Origin: Blastocystis sp. Blastoise | Lineage: Eukaryota > Sar > Bigyra > Opalinata > Blastocystidae | Length of the DNA stretch: 64,000 nucleotides | NCBI GenBank assembly: GCA_039096225.1 | Contig: JBBPEB010000028.1 | Location: 308,501-372,500 of the forward strand | Direction of reading: 5' to 3' | In this document: positions 1 to 14,415 of the stretch, piece after piece | How positions within the stretch are numbered: the first letter of the stretch is position 1 | How the letters are laid out: the number at the start of each line of letters is the position of its first letter | Notes under the pieces: model-generated | Database searches by the model: none | What the model was told of the DNA's origin: nothing | What the model saw: the letters and a program-made list of their open reading frames with translations, nothing else | Program-made: the position numbers and the translations under genes

Positions 1-1113
1 TGGCTCTATGTAAAACGAGGCAAAAGACAAGTCCTCATTATTCGTGTTATCTAAGTTATTCTTATTCTAGTTTGTGTTTGTGTTTTTTTTAATAACTTTT
101 ATATTTTTATTCTATGTGTTTTGTTTATCAAAAATTAGTTAGGCTATTTTGAGGTTTCACCAATTATGGTTTCGTGATCTTTCTGTCAAGAAAACAGTGA
201 ATAAGAAGAAAAATACACATTAAAATACCAAGAATCTAATTGAAAGAATTTCTAATATTCATTGGTAGCTTAATAAACACTCATATAACAAAACAAAGAC
301 ATATATACAATATATAACATATAATAAACAAATAATAATAATAATGAATATTATAATGGAGTCAATCAGTACTTATAACACATTCTTAAGTATAATCATC
401 TATATATAAACATAATTAGAATAATATAAAACATTAATTAATTATAATAAATATTTAAATAACAAAAAATATATACTAAAAATTCAAATAATAACAAAAA
501 TAATAATAAATATAATATATATATATGTACACAAAAAACTATATAAATATAATTGATGCTAGTTAAAATAGGATAAAAATAAATAATATATATACCATTT
601 AAATCTAAATTCTTTCTGAATCAAACGAATCTTTGTAATTTGTAAAAAAAAAGAAGAAATAGAATATAAATATGTGAACATACAATGATTCAACGTTATA
701 GAAGACAAAGAAGGTCAACCATAACAAAAAATGACGTTATCTAGAGAAAGGAATAGAATTAAGCAAAATAAAACACACCTTAAACTTCAAGCAACTACTA
801 TATACATACCAGACAGAAATAAACCAATATCTTTTAAATATTACAAGCATCCATAGTTAAAAGATGACTCACGATAATAAATATAATGTGAAATCAATAT
901 AGATAAAATGATAATAAATGTTTATGACATAAATTCAAAAGATATAGTGCAAAATAATAGTATAAATAAGAATGATAAAGATTTATTTTTTATATAAGAC
1001 TTATTAGGGATTTTGTATTACCAAAATTTCCTTAGTAAGAAAGTATTTTTCCTTTATTACGATTTTATTCTATATAAATAATATAGTTTTTCTAGAGATC
1101 ACATGTTTTTGAA
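1..1113. other. A+T-rich non-coding leader region
   Basis: No reading frame with coding character is visible here. The stretch is poly-A/T and TA-rich and precedes the cyclin L start codon, so it presumably holds the upstream neighbour's flank and the cyclin L promoter. No promoter motif can be named with confidence. Confidence 0.6.
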
Positions 1114-3605
1114 ATGGAGCCTTCAGTGACGCTTTCAGATGAGATATTGAATAACTCTCCGTCAAAATTAGATGGAATTCCTGAAGATATAGAGTTTGAT
1201 TATAGAGTATTTGGTTGCCAACTAATCCGTGAAGCTTCTATTCGTCTTAAACTATCACAACTTGTCAGTGCGTCAGGTCAAATACTGTTACAGCGTTTTT
1301 ACTACAAACGGTCTTTCAAACAGTATCATCCATTTTTTGGTATATATATGTTATTAGAATTAAGAAATATTTAGTATATATTATATATAGTGTCCATGAG
1401 TTGTCTTTTCTTAGCTTCAAAGATGGAAGAAGAGCAAGTTCGCTTGTCATCTTTATTAAAGTGTTTCTTTTTAATGTTTTTAACACGCAATGAATTACCT
1501 CTTCGACGACTCGATATAAATGATCCTATATATATATATATATATATATATTGTTATAACATATATTTATTAATTATAATGAATGTATATATTGTTATAA
1601 ACATATATTTATTAATTATAATGAATATGATCTATATTATTAATATATAGGTAACATGTAGTATAGCATTATATATATATATAATATATATAGATATATC
1701 AGCAATGGAGTTCACGAATTGTCAAGATAGAACAGTTATTATTATATTTATTTGAATATAAATTAAGATATATTACTGATCATCCTCATAAATTTATATT
1801 ATTATTTATTAAAAGAATTGATGGTGATATTTCTATGGCTCAAAAAGCATGGAATATTTGTAATGATATGTATATTATTATTATATCTATTGTTATTATG
1901 TATTTTATTTTATTTATATTTATTATAGTTATATTTATATTTATTATTATTATATTTATATTAATTATTATTATATTTATATTAATTATTATTATGATTC
2001 TAAAGGTTGTCTACCGATTTATGTCTTCGATTTCCCTCCAATACTTTAGCGGCAACTGCTATCTATATATGTACATTGTATATATTTTTTTTGTAATTTA
2101 TTTTTATTATATATTTATATATTGATTAATAACATAATATATATATAAAGATATAATAAGAAACCTCTTCCTGATTGTACATATAAATTATTCTCTACTT
2201 CTAAAGAAGATATCCTTTTTATTTATATTATTTATATATATATTATACGATATATGTTTATATTCTTATTTCATTCAGATAATATATATATCCTTCATGT
2301 TATTTACAAATAGAACATGTATTAGTTTATATTCAACGATTATATAAAGAAAAACCTATTATATGGATACCAGATCTTTATTCCTACTGTATATATATAT
2401 ATATTAAATCTATTTATGTATATTCAAATTATAGTTTTTTTCTGTTTAAAGATCTATATATATTAAAACTTTATAATCTTTTTTTATTATTTCTCCTATA
2501 AAAGATATATATATATATATAGTAAAATTATTAAAAGACAAAGATCCTAGTCTTTATACGACTATAAATATGGATTCTTTTCATTATAATAATAATACAA
2601 AGCCTGGTATTCCTTCTATTACTGATTCTATTAATATAAAGAATGCAATAACGAATAAAGATGCAACTAATGCTTCTTCTACGAGTAATAGTATAACAGG
2701 AAATAATGAAAATAAACTTGAAAATAAACTTGAAAATAATGAAAATAATGAAAATAAACTTGAAAATAAGCTTGAAAATAAGCTTGAAAATGATATACAG
2801 ATATCTATAGATACACATATAACTCCAGAATCTGAAAACTATAAATATATACATGTTGATCTCTTGGAAGATTATTGTCCACCTCCTATCTATGAAGATC
2901 TTCTTCAGTATATATATATATATATATATATATAGTTTTCTTTTATATATAGTCAATTGTAATTCATATCTATTATATAATTGTTTAAATATATTATTTT
3001 GATTTATATATTTGTCTATCTATTGTTATTATCACTCTTTATATTTATATATAGAAAGAAATCAAGATTTGCAGATAATAATACACTAAGTATATTTATA
3101 ATTATAATAATAATAATTATTATTATTATCTATAGATGTATCACCAGAAGTATTATCTTCTCATGGTTCTTCTAAGAAAGATATTCATGATGAACGTAGA
3201 AGTAGAATAGAAGAACATAAGAGTAAAGATAAGCATTATTCTAGTCATAGAGATAGTCATAGACATCATGATAGAAGTAGAAGTAGAGATAATTATAGAA
3301 GTAAAGGTAGAGATAGAAGTAGAAGTAGAGATAATTATAGGGATAGAAACAGAAGCAAAAGTAGAGATAATTATAGGGATAGAAACAGAAGTAGAGATAA
3401 TTATAGAGATAAAGATAATTATAGAGATAAAGATAATTATAGAGATAGAAGTAGAAGTAGAGATAATTATAGAGATAAAGATAATTATAGAGATAATTAT
3501 AGAGATAGAAGTAGAAATAAAGATAATTCTAGGGATAATTATAGAGATTCAAATAGAAAACAAAATGATAGTCGAGGTAGATATAAACATAGTAATAATC
3601 GTTAA
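1114..3605 (+). CDS. CCNL: Cyclin L (splicing-associated cyclin with RS-like tail), about nine exons
   Basis: Cyclin L partners CDK11-type kinases in the nucleus and links transcription with pre-mRNA splicing. The sequence shows a cyclin box split over many exons: LIREASIRLKLSQ and ILLQRFYYKRSF in exon 1 (1114-1339), LASKMEEEQVRLSS in exon 2 (from 1391), then RIVKIEQLLLYLFEYKL and WNICND, then LSTDLCLRFPSNTLAATAIY (exon 4, to 2077). The second cyclin fold continues in exon 5 (2151-2209) and exon 6 (from 2308). An Asn/Lys/Glu-rich linker follows (to 2907), a small exon (3055-3089) and a last exon (3136-3605) with a long Arg/Asp/Ser repeat tail. All junctions from exon 4 on keep frame. The exon 5-6 junction is an AT-AC intron. 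The exon 2-3 junction is unresolved: after LDINDP the sequence runs straight into (TA)n, and the only in-phase GT found (1585) adds 19 odd residues. Confidence 0.88.
2210..2307 (+). other. U12-type AT-AC intron in cyclin L
   Basis: The intron starts with ATATCCTTT (2210-2218), a perfect match to the minor-spliceosome donor, and ends TTTAC. A branch-like motif TCCTTCAT lies at 2291-2298, with its A at 2297, 10 nt before the 3' end. Removing these 98 nt joins GAAG to AAATAGAAC and yields STSKEEIEHV, which fits the conserved EEI region of cyclin L. No GT-AG alternative in this stretch restores that frame. Confidence 0.85.
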
Positions 3606-3692
3606 TAACATATATATAATGATATATTTATGTATTCATTACATGTTTTATTTCAACAATTTTATATTGTTTTGTTTATTTTGTTTTTACAT

Positions 3693-3703
3693 ACTGGCTA
3701 CGC
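3693..3703. repeat. Short copy of the ACTGGCTACGC core
   Basis: ACTGGCTACGC is the central part of the 38-bp G+C-rich palindrome found at 20121 and 24677. It stands out in A+T-rich sequence just downstream of cyclin L. It may be a fragment of the same repeat family, but an 11-bp match is weak evidence. Confidence 0.35.
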
Positions 3704-4034
3704 GACTTTCTGTCAATTGTAAGTACATATAATTATCTTTGGTTCTAACAATAAGACACTTTGTAACATATTTTAAATGATGAAAAATAAAACAAAACGA
3801 TAATAAAAAGGGGAAAAGTTTTTACACCTACTTTTAAAAGAACAATGATTATCCATGTTTATATTTAAATATATTGATGAAGATATTATATTCCCGTTGA
3901 TTTACGAGAGTTTATGGGGATTAGCTTCCAGTTTTCAGAATAGTCAAAAAATAGAAAAATAGTTTTCTTTTCATATCTTTCTTATTTAAGAGATTTGTAT
4001 ATTTGATTTCATTTGTGAAGGAATAATTATAAAA

Positions 4035-4382
4035 ATGCCTATGCTTCGTGTTTTTACTAATGCTGTTGTTGATAAGACTTTTCAACAAGATTTCTTAAAA
4101 GCTGCTTCTAAAGTCGTTGCTACTGAACTTAGAAAACCTGAATCTTATGTAACTGTTGCTTTAATTCCAAATACTGCCATGCTTTTTGGTGCTTCTGATG
4201 CTCCTTGTGCACAAGCATATCTCTTAAGTTTAGGTGGTCTTGATGCTTCTGTAAACAGTAAGATTAGTAACAAATTAAGTAAATTATTTGAAAAGTACTT
4301 ACAAGTTCCTTCAGATCGTTATTATATTCAATTCGTTGATGCAGATGGATCTTTCATTGGTTATGATGGTGAAACATTCTAA
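4035..4382 (+). CDS. MIF-family tautomerase, intronless
   Basis: A 115-residue protein of the length and layout of macrophage migration inhibitory factor, a small trimeric tautomerase. The start MPMLRVFTN gives the catalytic N-terminal proline after Met removal. The KPESYVTVALIPN segment carries the conserved active-site lysine, and SPDRYY-like SDRYYIQFVD and the terminal GYDGETF match the family C-terminus. The CxxC redox motif of animal MIF is not kept (PCAQA). The gene is a single exon, unlike its neighbours, and converges on the HPPK-DHPS gene. Tautomerase activity is expected from the family; a signalling role cannot be inferred. Confidence 0.9.
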   Translation: MPMLRVFTNAVVDKTFQQDFLKAASKVVATELRKPESYVTVALIPNTAMLFGASDAPCAQAYLLSLGGLDASVNSKISNKLSKLFEKYLQVPSDRYYIQFVDADGSFIGYDGETF

Positions 4383-5287
4383 ATTGTTTCTAATTCTTAT
4401 TATTTGTTTATTGGAAATTGTATAGAGTTTTGTTTTGATGCCAAATTTATTAGTATGCTATTCAAAATTTCTCAAGATGATTTTAATAGTTTATGATTGA
4501 TTTTATGGTTTTATATATGTTAATATAGAATATATTAATAGTATATATGTCTTTAATATTTAATTTTTATTATTTATTTCATCAAATTGAGAACAGTTAA
4601 TAATAAGAAGAGTATTATATGAAATATTTATATTTAAAGAAATAATTTCAGAATGATAAATCTAATGATTATGATAAATAGATGACAATAATGTACATTT
4701 TAAATTATTTCTTATATCTATTAATCTAAATAATTTTAATATATTTTGATTATTGTCTAGTATGCCTTATTCATTATATACATAAAAATTCTTTTCTATA
4801 GAAGTAATGATACATAATTGCATTAATATATATGTTTTTATTGAAAAGAGATTATTTGCAATAATAATAGAATATAAGATAGAGTGAAGACGTTAATTCT
4901 AAATGATTATTCTTATAATTATTAATATAAATATTTTGTGAAAATTAAATTTAGATATATATACAAATAGTTTAAATTCGTTGTCTCTATGTTCAAGACT
5001 TTTATTCATATTATAATGGTTTATATCATGCATAAAATATATATTAATTATAAAGGTATAAACAGTTTAACTTATTATTTTAAATCTATTCAAGTTAAAT
5101 AAAAAATAGTTTTATTTGCTATGAATTATTAAACTGATAAATATAAAAAGAATTAGAATTAAACCAATGATTTATTAACTAGAATAACAATATGATATGT
5201 ATACTTTTACGTAAATAACGACCCAAATAAAAAAGAAATAAACAAAGTATATATATATAAATAAATGAAATAAATATGAAAGAAGAG
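4383..5287. other. Convergent intergenic region
   Basis: About 0.9 kb between the 3' ends of the MIF-like and HPPK-DHPS genes. It is A+T-rich with no coding frame and presumably holds both 3' untranslated regions. Confidence 0.6.
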
Positions 5288-7791
<2,504 letters not shown>

Positions 7792-7879
7792 ATTAAATAA
7801 ATCGCAAAAATGTTTATAAGGTCTAAAAAAATGATAACATTTTCCACTTTTTTATATTGGTTTTTTATCATAATTTGTG
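7792..7879. promoter_or_regulatory. Bidirectional promoter between HPPK-DHPS and the STMP1-like gene
   Basis: Only 88 bp separate the two divergent start codons, so both promoters must overlap here. The stretch is A+T-rich; no defined element can be read. Confidence 0.5.
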
Positions 7880-8094
7880 ATGGGTTGGGTTAGAACTGCG
7901 TCAATTCTTGCAGGTACATTTGTAGGTGCTATGGTTGGGTTTTATGTCCAAGAAAAATATGTTGTCAAGTATCATGTATGCTTTATTTTTGTTATTCTAA
8001 GTCTCTAATGATTTAATAGAATAGTAGAGAAAAATATATAGAGACAGAAGTAGACAAGAGAATGAAAGATTCCAATTCCAATCAATCTTCTTAA
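7880..8094 (+). CDS. STMP1-like single-pass mitochondrial micropeptide, 56 aa, two exons
   Basis: Exon 1 (7880-7975) encodes MGWVRTASILAGTFVGAMVG and continues FYVQEKYVVKYH. A 44-nt intron (7976-8019, GTATG...ATAG) leads to exon 2 (8020-8094), encoding NSREKYIETEVDKRMKDSNS and a final NQSS. The layout is a glycine-containing N-terminal membrane helix, a YVQEKYxV motif resembling the YLAQNYDxP of STMP1/DUF4535 proteins, and a charged tail. STMP1-type proteins sit in the inner mitochondrial membrane and associate with respiratory complexes. Family assignment rests on this short motif and size, so it is likely but not certain. The gene lies head-to-head with HPPK-DHPS. Confidence 0.6.
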
Positions 8095-8312
8095 ATTATG
8101 TTTATTTTATTACTATTTCTATTATTATTATTATTGTTATTTGTATGATAAAAAGTTGTTTTGTATGTTTAGTATTATATATATAGATTATTATATTCTA
8201 AAACGTTTACTTCTGTCATCAACAAAGTATTTCTTATAACAAAACTATTTTTTTCAACATAACTAACAACCAAAAACATGAATCTACACATAAACATTAA
8301 AAAATAAATAAG

Positions 8313-9044
8313 TTATCTTCTTTTAAAAGCTTCTTTATTAAGATGTAAAACACCATCTCTGAATGAACCAGGTTGAAATTTAAGAACATCACCTGAATTT
8401 TCCTTTCTCTTCTTCTCTTGATGTTTCTTAGCACGAACAATACCTTCTGCTTTATCCTAAATAATATAATAATAAATACAATAAGTTTAATAATTATAAA
8501 TATATGAAAAAATATATATATAAATTTTATAAAATAAGTATTAAATGATATAAATAGACATACCTTTCGTTTAGCTTTTCTGATATTTTTCTTTAATCCT
8601 TGTCGAATGCTCATTAATCTTTTCAAAGGCATTTTTTGTTGAGTATTCACCTTTATATAAAATATATAGTTATTAAATAATATAGAAATATATATAGAAA
8701 CAATAAAAACATACCTTAATTCCAATTTTTTCAAGTTCATACCTCGCTTTCTTTTTATAATCCAAATCAGAATTAGCTAAAGTGATCAAATAAATAATTT
8801 ATATCATATTTTAAATAATAAATAGCATCAAGAACATAAATTAAATATAGAAAAACATACCAAGTTCTCTAATTTCATCATAATGGTCGCTTGTTTTCCA
8901 TCCTTCAGGTTCCTTTTCTGCTTCTTTTTCCTTTCTTCTATTCTCCTTCTCTTGAAAAATAGCATTTTTGATTTTCTTTTGTTTTAATTTGAATTTCTCA
9001 GAAGGATCTTCGAAAACAATAACCTCAGGTTGTTTTTTAGACAT
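8313..9044 (-). CDS. DUF4602/C1orf131-like nucleolar protein, four exons
   Basis: Four exons (9044-8861, 8776-8715, 8650-8564, 8456-8313) join in frame into a 158-residue, highly basic protein. It starts MSKKQPEVIVFEDPSEK, contains HYDEIRELANSDLDYKKKAR and MPLKRLMSIRQGLKKN, and ends GSFRDGVLHLNKEAFKRR. The VVFEDPS-like opening and the basic GxFxxGVLxL ending recall the DUF4602 family, whose human member C1orf131 is part of the small-subunit processome. A role in ribosome assembly follows only if that match holds. The exon structure is strongly supported by frame. Confidence 0.6.
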
Positions 9045-9420
9045 TCAGATTCAAATTAACTATAAAACAACGAGACTTTCGAGAAATATATACTCTTTTT
9101 AATAAACAGGAAAAACCAAAAGCATATTATTTCTGACTGAAATCTGCTGAACTCTCGATATTCATGCATAAAAATAGATTTCTTAGAACAAAATTCAGAA
9201 GAGAAGATGTTTTTTTTATTTTGTTTATTTTAGAGAATTACAAAAAACCGGATTAGAGAATTACAAAAAACCGGATAATTCTTTTTTCATGAATAATCTT
9301 AACAAAGACTGTTAAAAAATAATTTAAAAAACGTATGTAATGTAAGTGAATGAATTCATAATTCAATATTATATATGTATATCATCATAAGAATACTCTT
9401 ATAATAAAATAAATACAACA
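9045..9420. other. Intergenic spacer before the CACTGG-bounded block
   Basis: This holds the 5' flank of the DUF4602-like gene. A 21-bp direct duplication (TTAGAGAATTACAAAAAACC unit) occurs at about 9230-9275. Nothing else is recognisable. Confidence 0.5.
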
Positions 9421-9867
9421 CACTGGTGGGCAGCTTTTTCCCTTTTATACCAGGTTCCCCATAAATTTATACCAAAATTACGAAAAAATCGGTCTTTAAT
9501 TTTTTTTATACCGACGAAAGTAATTTATACCACAAAAATAAAAATAAACTTGGTATAATGTTGTGTAGACACTCATATAAATTCGTTGTTTTATATTTAT
9601 ATATTTATATCTAAGAAATTGATAGTAAGATGTTTTATTTGTATATTAACTGATAATTTAAGACTTTCTATAACATATTCAAGAAATTATCCACAATATC
9701 TAGGACAATCATTTTTAATTTTGTTCGGCAATTTACTTAATTGAATTATTCACGTATACTAACGAATTCACAGACTCGAAAGAACATAGAATTAAATATG
9801 AATTATGATAAAGTTGCCATTCTTATGAATGTCAGAAAATTGTCACTGGTGGACCATTTTCTTGTCC

Positions 9868-9886
9868 AGGGTTAGGGTTAGGGTTT
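9868..9886. repeat. Interstitial telomere-like TTAGGG repeats
   Basis: AGGGTTAGGGTTAGGGTTT gives nearly three TTAGGG units, the common fungal, animal and protist telomere repeat. It sits just inside the inner GTCACTGGTGG motif of the CACTGG-bounded block. It could be a healed-break insertion or chance. Confidence 0.45.
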
Positions 9887-10134
9887 GAGTTCAGTTTAAG
9901 ACAAAAAAAGAAAAAAATCGGTCGAAAAAAAGTCTTTAACTAACAAAAGAAAAAATGTATAAAAAAAATTTATTTTTTTAAAAAATCAAAAATTTATTTT
10001 TAAGTTTATCAAGCTTTGTTGATTGCTTTTCATTTATTTTCAAGCATCAACTATCTCAGGAAGTCTGTGAATCTTTATACTAGTAAATATTTTATAATTA
10101 TTTTATATACAAATACTTAATCAGTAATTATGTT

Positions 10135-12000
10135 ATCATTTATTTATTTTTAGAACTTATAGGTGTCACCAACAGTTTCAAGCCTTCACTTTAGTCACAC
10201 AGGTCTCTTCAAAAGTATATAAATATAAAATATAATAATTTTGTCTAATTTCTATTTTATTTATTTAGGTTGTAATTGAATGAGATCATTCAATTTGTTT
10301 GAATGGTAGTAATGGATGGTTTCAAATCAAAATAAATTCAAAACAAATCAAAAGTGAGAGAATGGGAAGACATTCATTTCTGTATATATTTATTATTATT
10401 TATTCTTTTATTTATTTTACTTTATTCACTATCTATATTACTTTAGGGTTATTATCGAATCTTGAAAGAGTTGCGTAATTGAAAAGAAGAATTTCTTCCT
10501 ATTTGTTTTTAGGTATATATAAATATTATTATTATTATTATTATTTTTATGCTATTTTATTTAATTTATTTGATATATTCATTCAAATATATTAAATAAT
10601 ATTTTTTTATATAATTCTTTATTTTTAATTTAATTATTTACTTTTATATATAGTTTTGTATATATAGGTGTTATAGTATTTATTAATAGAAATATATATT
10701 TATTCTTATAGTTTTTTTTTATATTTTATATATTCATTCTATTTATTGTTTATATAGTATTAGTTGATTCGTTGAACAAATATCTCAAGGTTTATTATTA
10801 AATATTATTGTATATAAATATTTTATTATTATTTTTTTTCTTTTTTAATATATATATATAAAATATATATATTTATTTTTAAATTATTTAAAAAAATATT
10901 ATATATATAGGTATCGAATTCTATTAGAATACTGAGAATTAATTATTATGAATATAGAATAGAGGTTATTACTACTTTTCTCCATTATAATATGGTATAT
11001 ATATATATATATATATATAATTTAATAGAAATAATATAGTATACTATAATATATTTATTATATATCTATATCTATAGAAGGATATAATAAATGATAATTA
11101 ATGAAGAAGTCTATTATTATATTGATTATTAGAATCTTCATGATATATATATATATATAATTATGTGTATATCTATTATTAAATCTATTATTATATATAT
11201 ATATTTTATACATATATATTATTATTATATTGTTTATTATTATTCTATATATTATTATATATTAATCTATATTATCTATATATAGTTCTTCAGGATAATA
11301 AGAAGTAGATAATTTTATGTTATTCTCATCATTAAAGATATAAATGTTTTTATTCCTAATAATAATAACGATTTGGAGAATAAATTTATTAGTAAATATC
11401 TTTATATGAATTAATCTTTTTTTGTATATATATATATATATATATATATAATACTTATATATATTTAAATCATATTATTGTATAATAAATTTATATATAT
11501 ATATAGTTTTAAATAGTATGTAATAGAAGTTGAGAGAGTATATAAGGTTTTCCATTTCTTGGTTTATAAGGTATGATTAATATATTTCTATTAATAGATA
11601 GTTTATATAGATCTTCAATTGGTTCTTAAGTCTCTCTCTTGGTCAAACCTGTATTTTTTTCTTATTGTTTCTCTTCCTTGAATATAATAAGAATCGAGTT
11701 GTTTAAGTGTTAGATTCTCTGTATTTATATAAAATAATAATTTATTATCAGTCACTAGGAATATCATATATAGGTATCCTATTATCTTTATCTTTTAGAA
11801 ATGATGAAAAAGATACTATTATCATGATGATATAATGATGAATATTAACAAATATCTTTCTTCTTTATTTGACATAGATTGATTTCATCTTTTCTTATTC
11901 CTTTAGATACACTATATGGATATGTATTGCATTATGGATTGAAGTTTTTATATAGATAGAATTGTAAGGCATAAGATACTAATAGAAAAGTATATATATA
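10135..12000 (+). pseudogene. Decayed gene-like segment inside the transposon block
   Basis: Several short stretches have more balanced base use and sit between intron-like TTATTTTAG...GTATAT sequences. Examples read TYRCHQQFQAFTLVTQVSSK (about 10155-10214) and GYYRILKELRN followed by an in-frame TGA (about 10447-10480). No long frame survives. This may be the remains of the element's own gene or a captured host gene; the family is not recognisable. Confidence 0.2.
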
Positions 12001-14119
12001 TTTATTACTAGTATTACTTTTATTCTATTTATTTTTTTTTATTATTACTATTTGTATTATATAGATAGATAGAAATATAGATATAGATAGACGTGTATCA
12101 ATTATAATAAGATTGTGTTTATTTATATATTTTTATTGTTTATAAAGATATGAATTTATTTGGGAATTATATAGAGTAATTACATTATTATAAACGTATA
12201 TTTTTATTTATAATATTTTTAAATATTTATATTATTATATATAGCTATTATAATTAGCTGAATATCATTAAAAGAAGATGATAAATAAGTTATAATGAGC
12301 AAACAAAAACATCTTCTTCTTCTAGTTAATTATTTTTATATGATTTAAGATACTATTATGTATATTATTAAAAGAAATATTACTATTATTATTCTTTATA
12401 TATAACATTTTATATTACTATATACAATAAAATTATTATTATATCTCTCTCTATCTATAGCTATATTTTATGAATGTATCAAAGAAATATTATATACATT
12501 TATTGAGTATTAAATAAGTTATGATATGAAAAAAATAAAAACTCAAAATTATACATATAAGTATATATATCATAATTAATATATCTTTATTGATTTTTAT
12601 TATAATATATATATAGTTAAATTTATTTATTCTTTTTTAAAAGAAAAATGAAGTTTACAATAAGTGTATATTATGTCTATAAAACAAGTAAAGATATGTA
12701 TATATATATAATTATTATTATTATTATTTAGCTACTATTCTATATATATGTATATATATTTGTCTATATTTATTTTTATATAAGTATATATAGTGTTAGA
12801 ATCTATTATTCCTTTTTAAATACTCAAGATAACTTATATTGTATACTTTCTGGTACTACTATTTGTTCTATAGTATATAATGTTATTCTTATTATATCAT
12901 AATTTTTTATTAGTAGAGAAATTTATATATATATATATGTTTTTTTTTAACAAAATATTTAAAATAATATATCTATTTATATATAGATCTTATTCCCGTG
13001 AATTTTCTTTATATTTTTATATTAAGAATTAATGTATATAATTAGGTATATAAAGGTCTTGGAAATTATTAATTACTAATTTATTTTATTTTAAACTAAC
13101 TGATATATATATATATAGATAAAATAAAGAAGAAATAGAAATGAAGAAGGAGAAAAAGAAAGAAGTTTTAGTGATATAGAGAAATATATTAATGTTTCAG
13201 TATATATATATATATATATACTTATTTATGTATATATATTATTGTTTATGTTCATTTATTTATATATATTTAAATTTACCTGTGTATATATTTATATTTG
13301 TATTTATATTTATATATGTTTATATAGCTAAATATGTCTATCATGAACATAAAATAATCCATAAACATTTACTAACTCATTCTTATATATATATTTACTT
13401 TTTATTATATATATATATATATTTCTTTTTATTATAATATTAATAAATTATTTTACTTAATTCTCTTTGTATAATCTATAGTAGTTCATAATCTTTTAGT
13501 TTTTATAATCTTTTTTAAATGAAAATAATTAAAAATAAAGCTTATATATATATATTTATAATATTTTTAGAAAATATTTTTATTTATTGAAAATAGCCTT
13601 AAAACCATTCAATTAAGCTTTTTAAAAGCTAATTTTACACTTATTCATCTCTACAAGTGTATTGCTATTAAAAGAAAACATAAATATAATAAAATATTTT
13701 ATCTCAGTATTTGTTAATCAGTTTGATAAAAGTTCATTATTTGTATATATTTTGACTCAAAACGACTCACTGACAATCAGTCAACACTACAACGTCAATA
13801 AAGCTCATAAGTAAAACAAATATGAAAGTAATTGCCTTCAAGAATGGAAGTTTTTTACATCAGTAACCTTAAAACCATTGTCAGAGTACAATCTATATAT
13901 TTATAAAGAACCATATTACATAAGCATCAATATATACATTTTTCTTAACTTCAAAGTGAAGTTTTACTAAAAATATTACAGAGTCGAAATAACCCCTGGA
14001 TTTTAGAACTTTTCTTATATATAAAAAAATTTCATACAAATTCATATTCAGGGGCATGCTTATTCTTTTTTTCAAGAAAATACTTACAAAAATCTTTATA
14101 TTTATTAATATTTATAAAG

Positions 14120-14415
14120 TTGGTTGTTTTCTTTAAAATGGTATTTTTTCATTCCCTATATGTCTATTATTCTATAGCTTGTATATATAACTCAAATTAT
14201 TCAAAAATAAGCACAGATTCTCTTCGTGATTCTAAATATAGCTTCTTCTATAACGATCAGCTGGCCAGAAATAACTTGATTTCAAAGGTAACCTCTCTTG
14301 TTGTTCTGCTTCAAGGAAATGCGATTCTCCATGAGCTCTTAAACTGTATGTATTTATTTATCCTTTTATTTATTACATTTCTATAATTATATTTTTATAG
14401 GTTCCTTATATGAGT
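14120..14415 (+). CDS. Hypothetical small two-exon ORF within the transposon block
   Basis: The frame from 14120 contains a stretch of ordinary composition (ISTDSLRDSKYSFFYNDQLA and onward to LHELLN). A GTATG...TTATAG intron follows and then a short in-frame end (CSLYE stop). No family is recognised. It may be a captured gene fragment or chance, and nothing in its surroundings supports expression. Confidence 0.2.

Noticed and set aside
3268-3732. 154-residue Ile/Glu/Val repeat frame
   Set aside because: It is the wrong frame of the cyclin L Arg/Asp/Ser tail.
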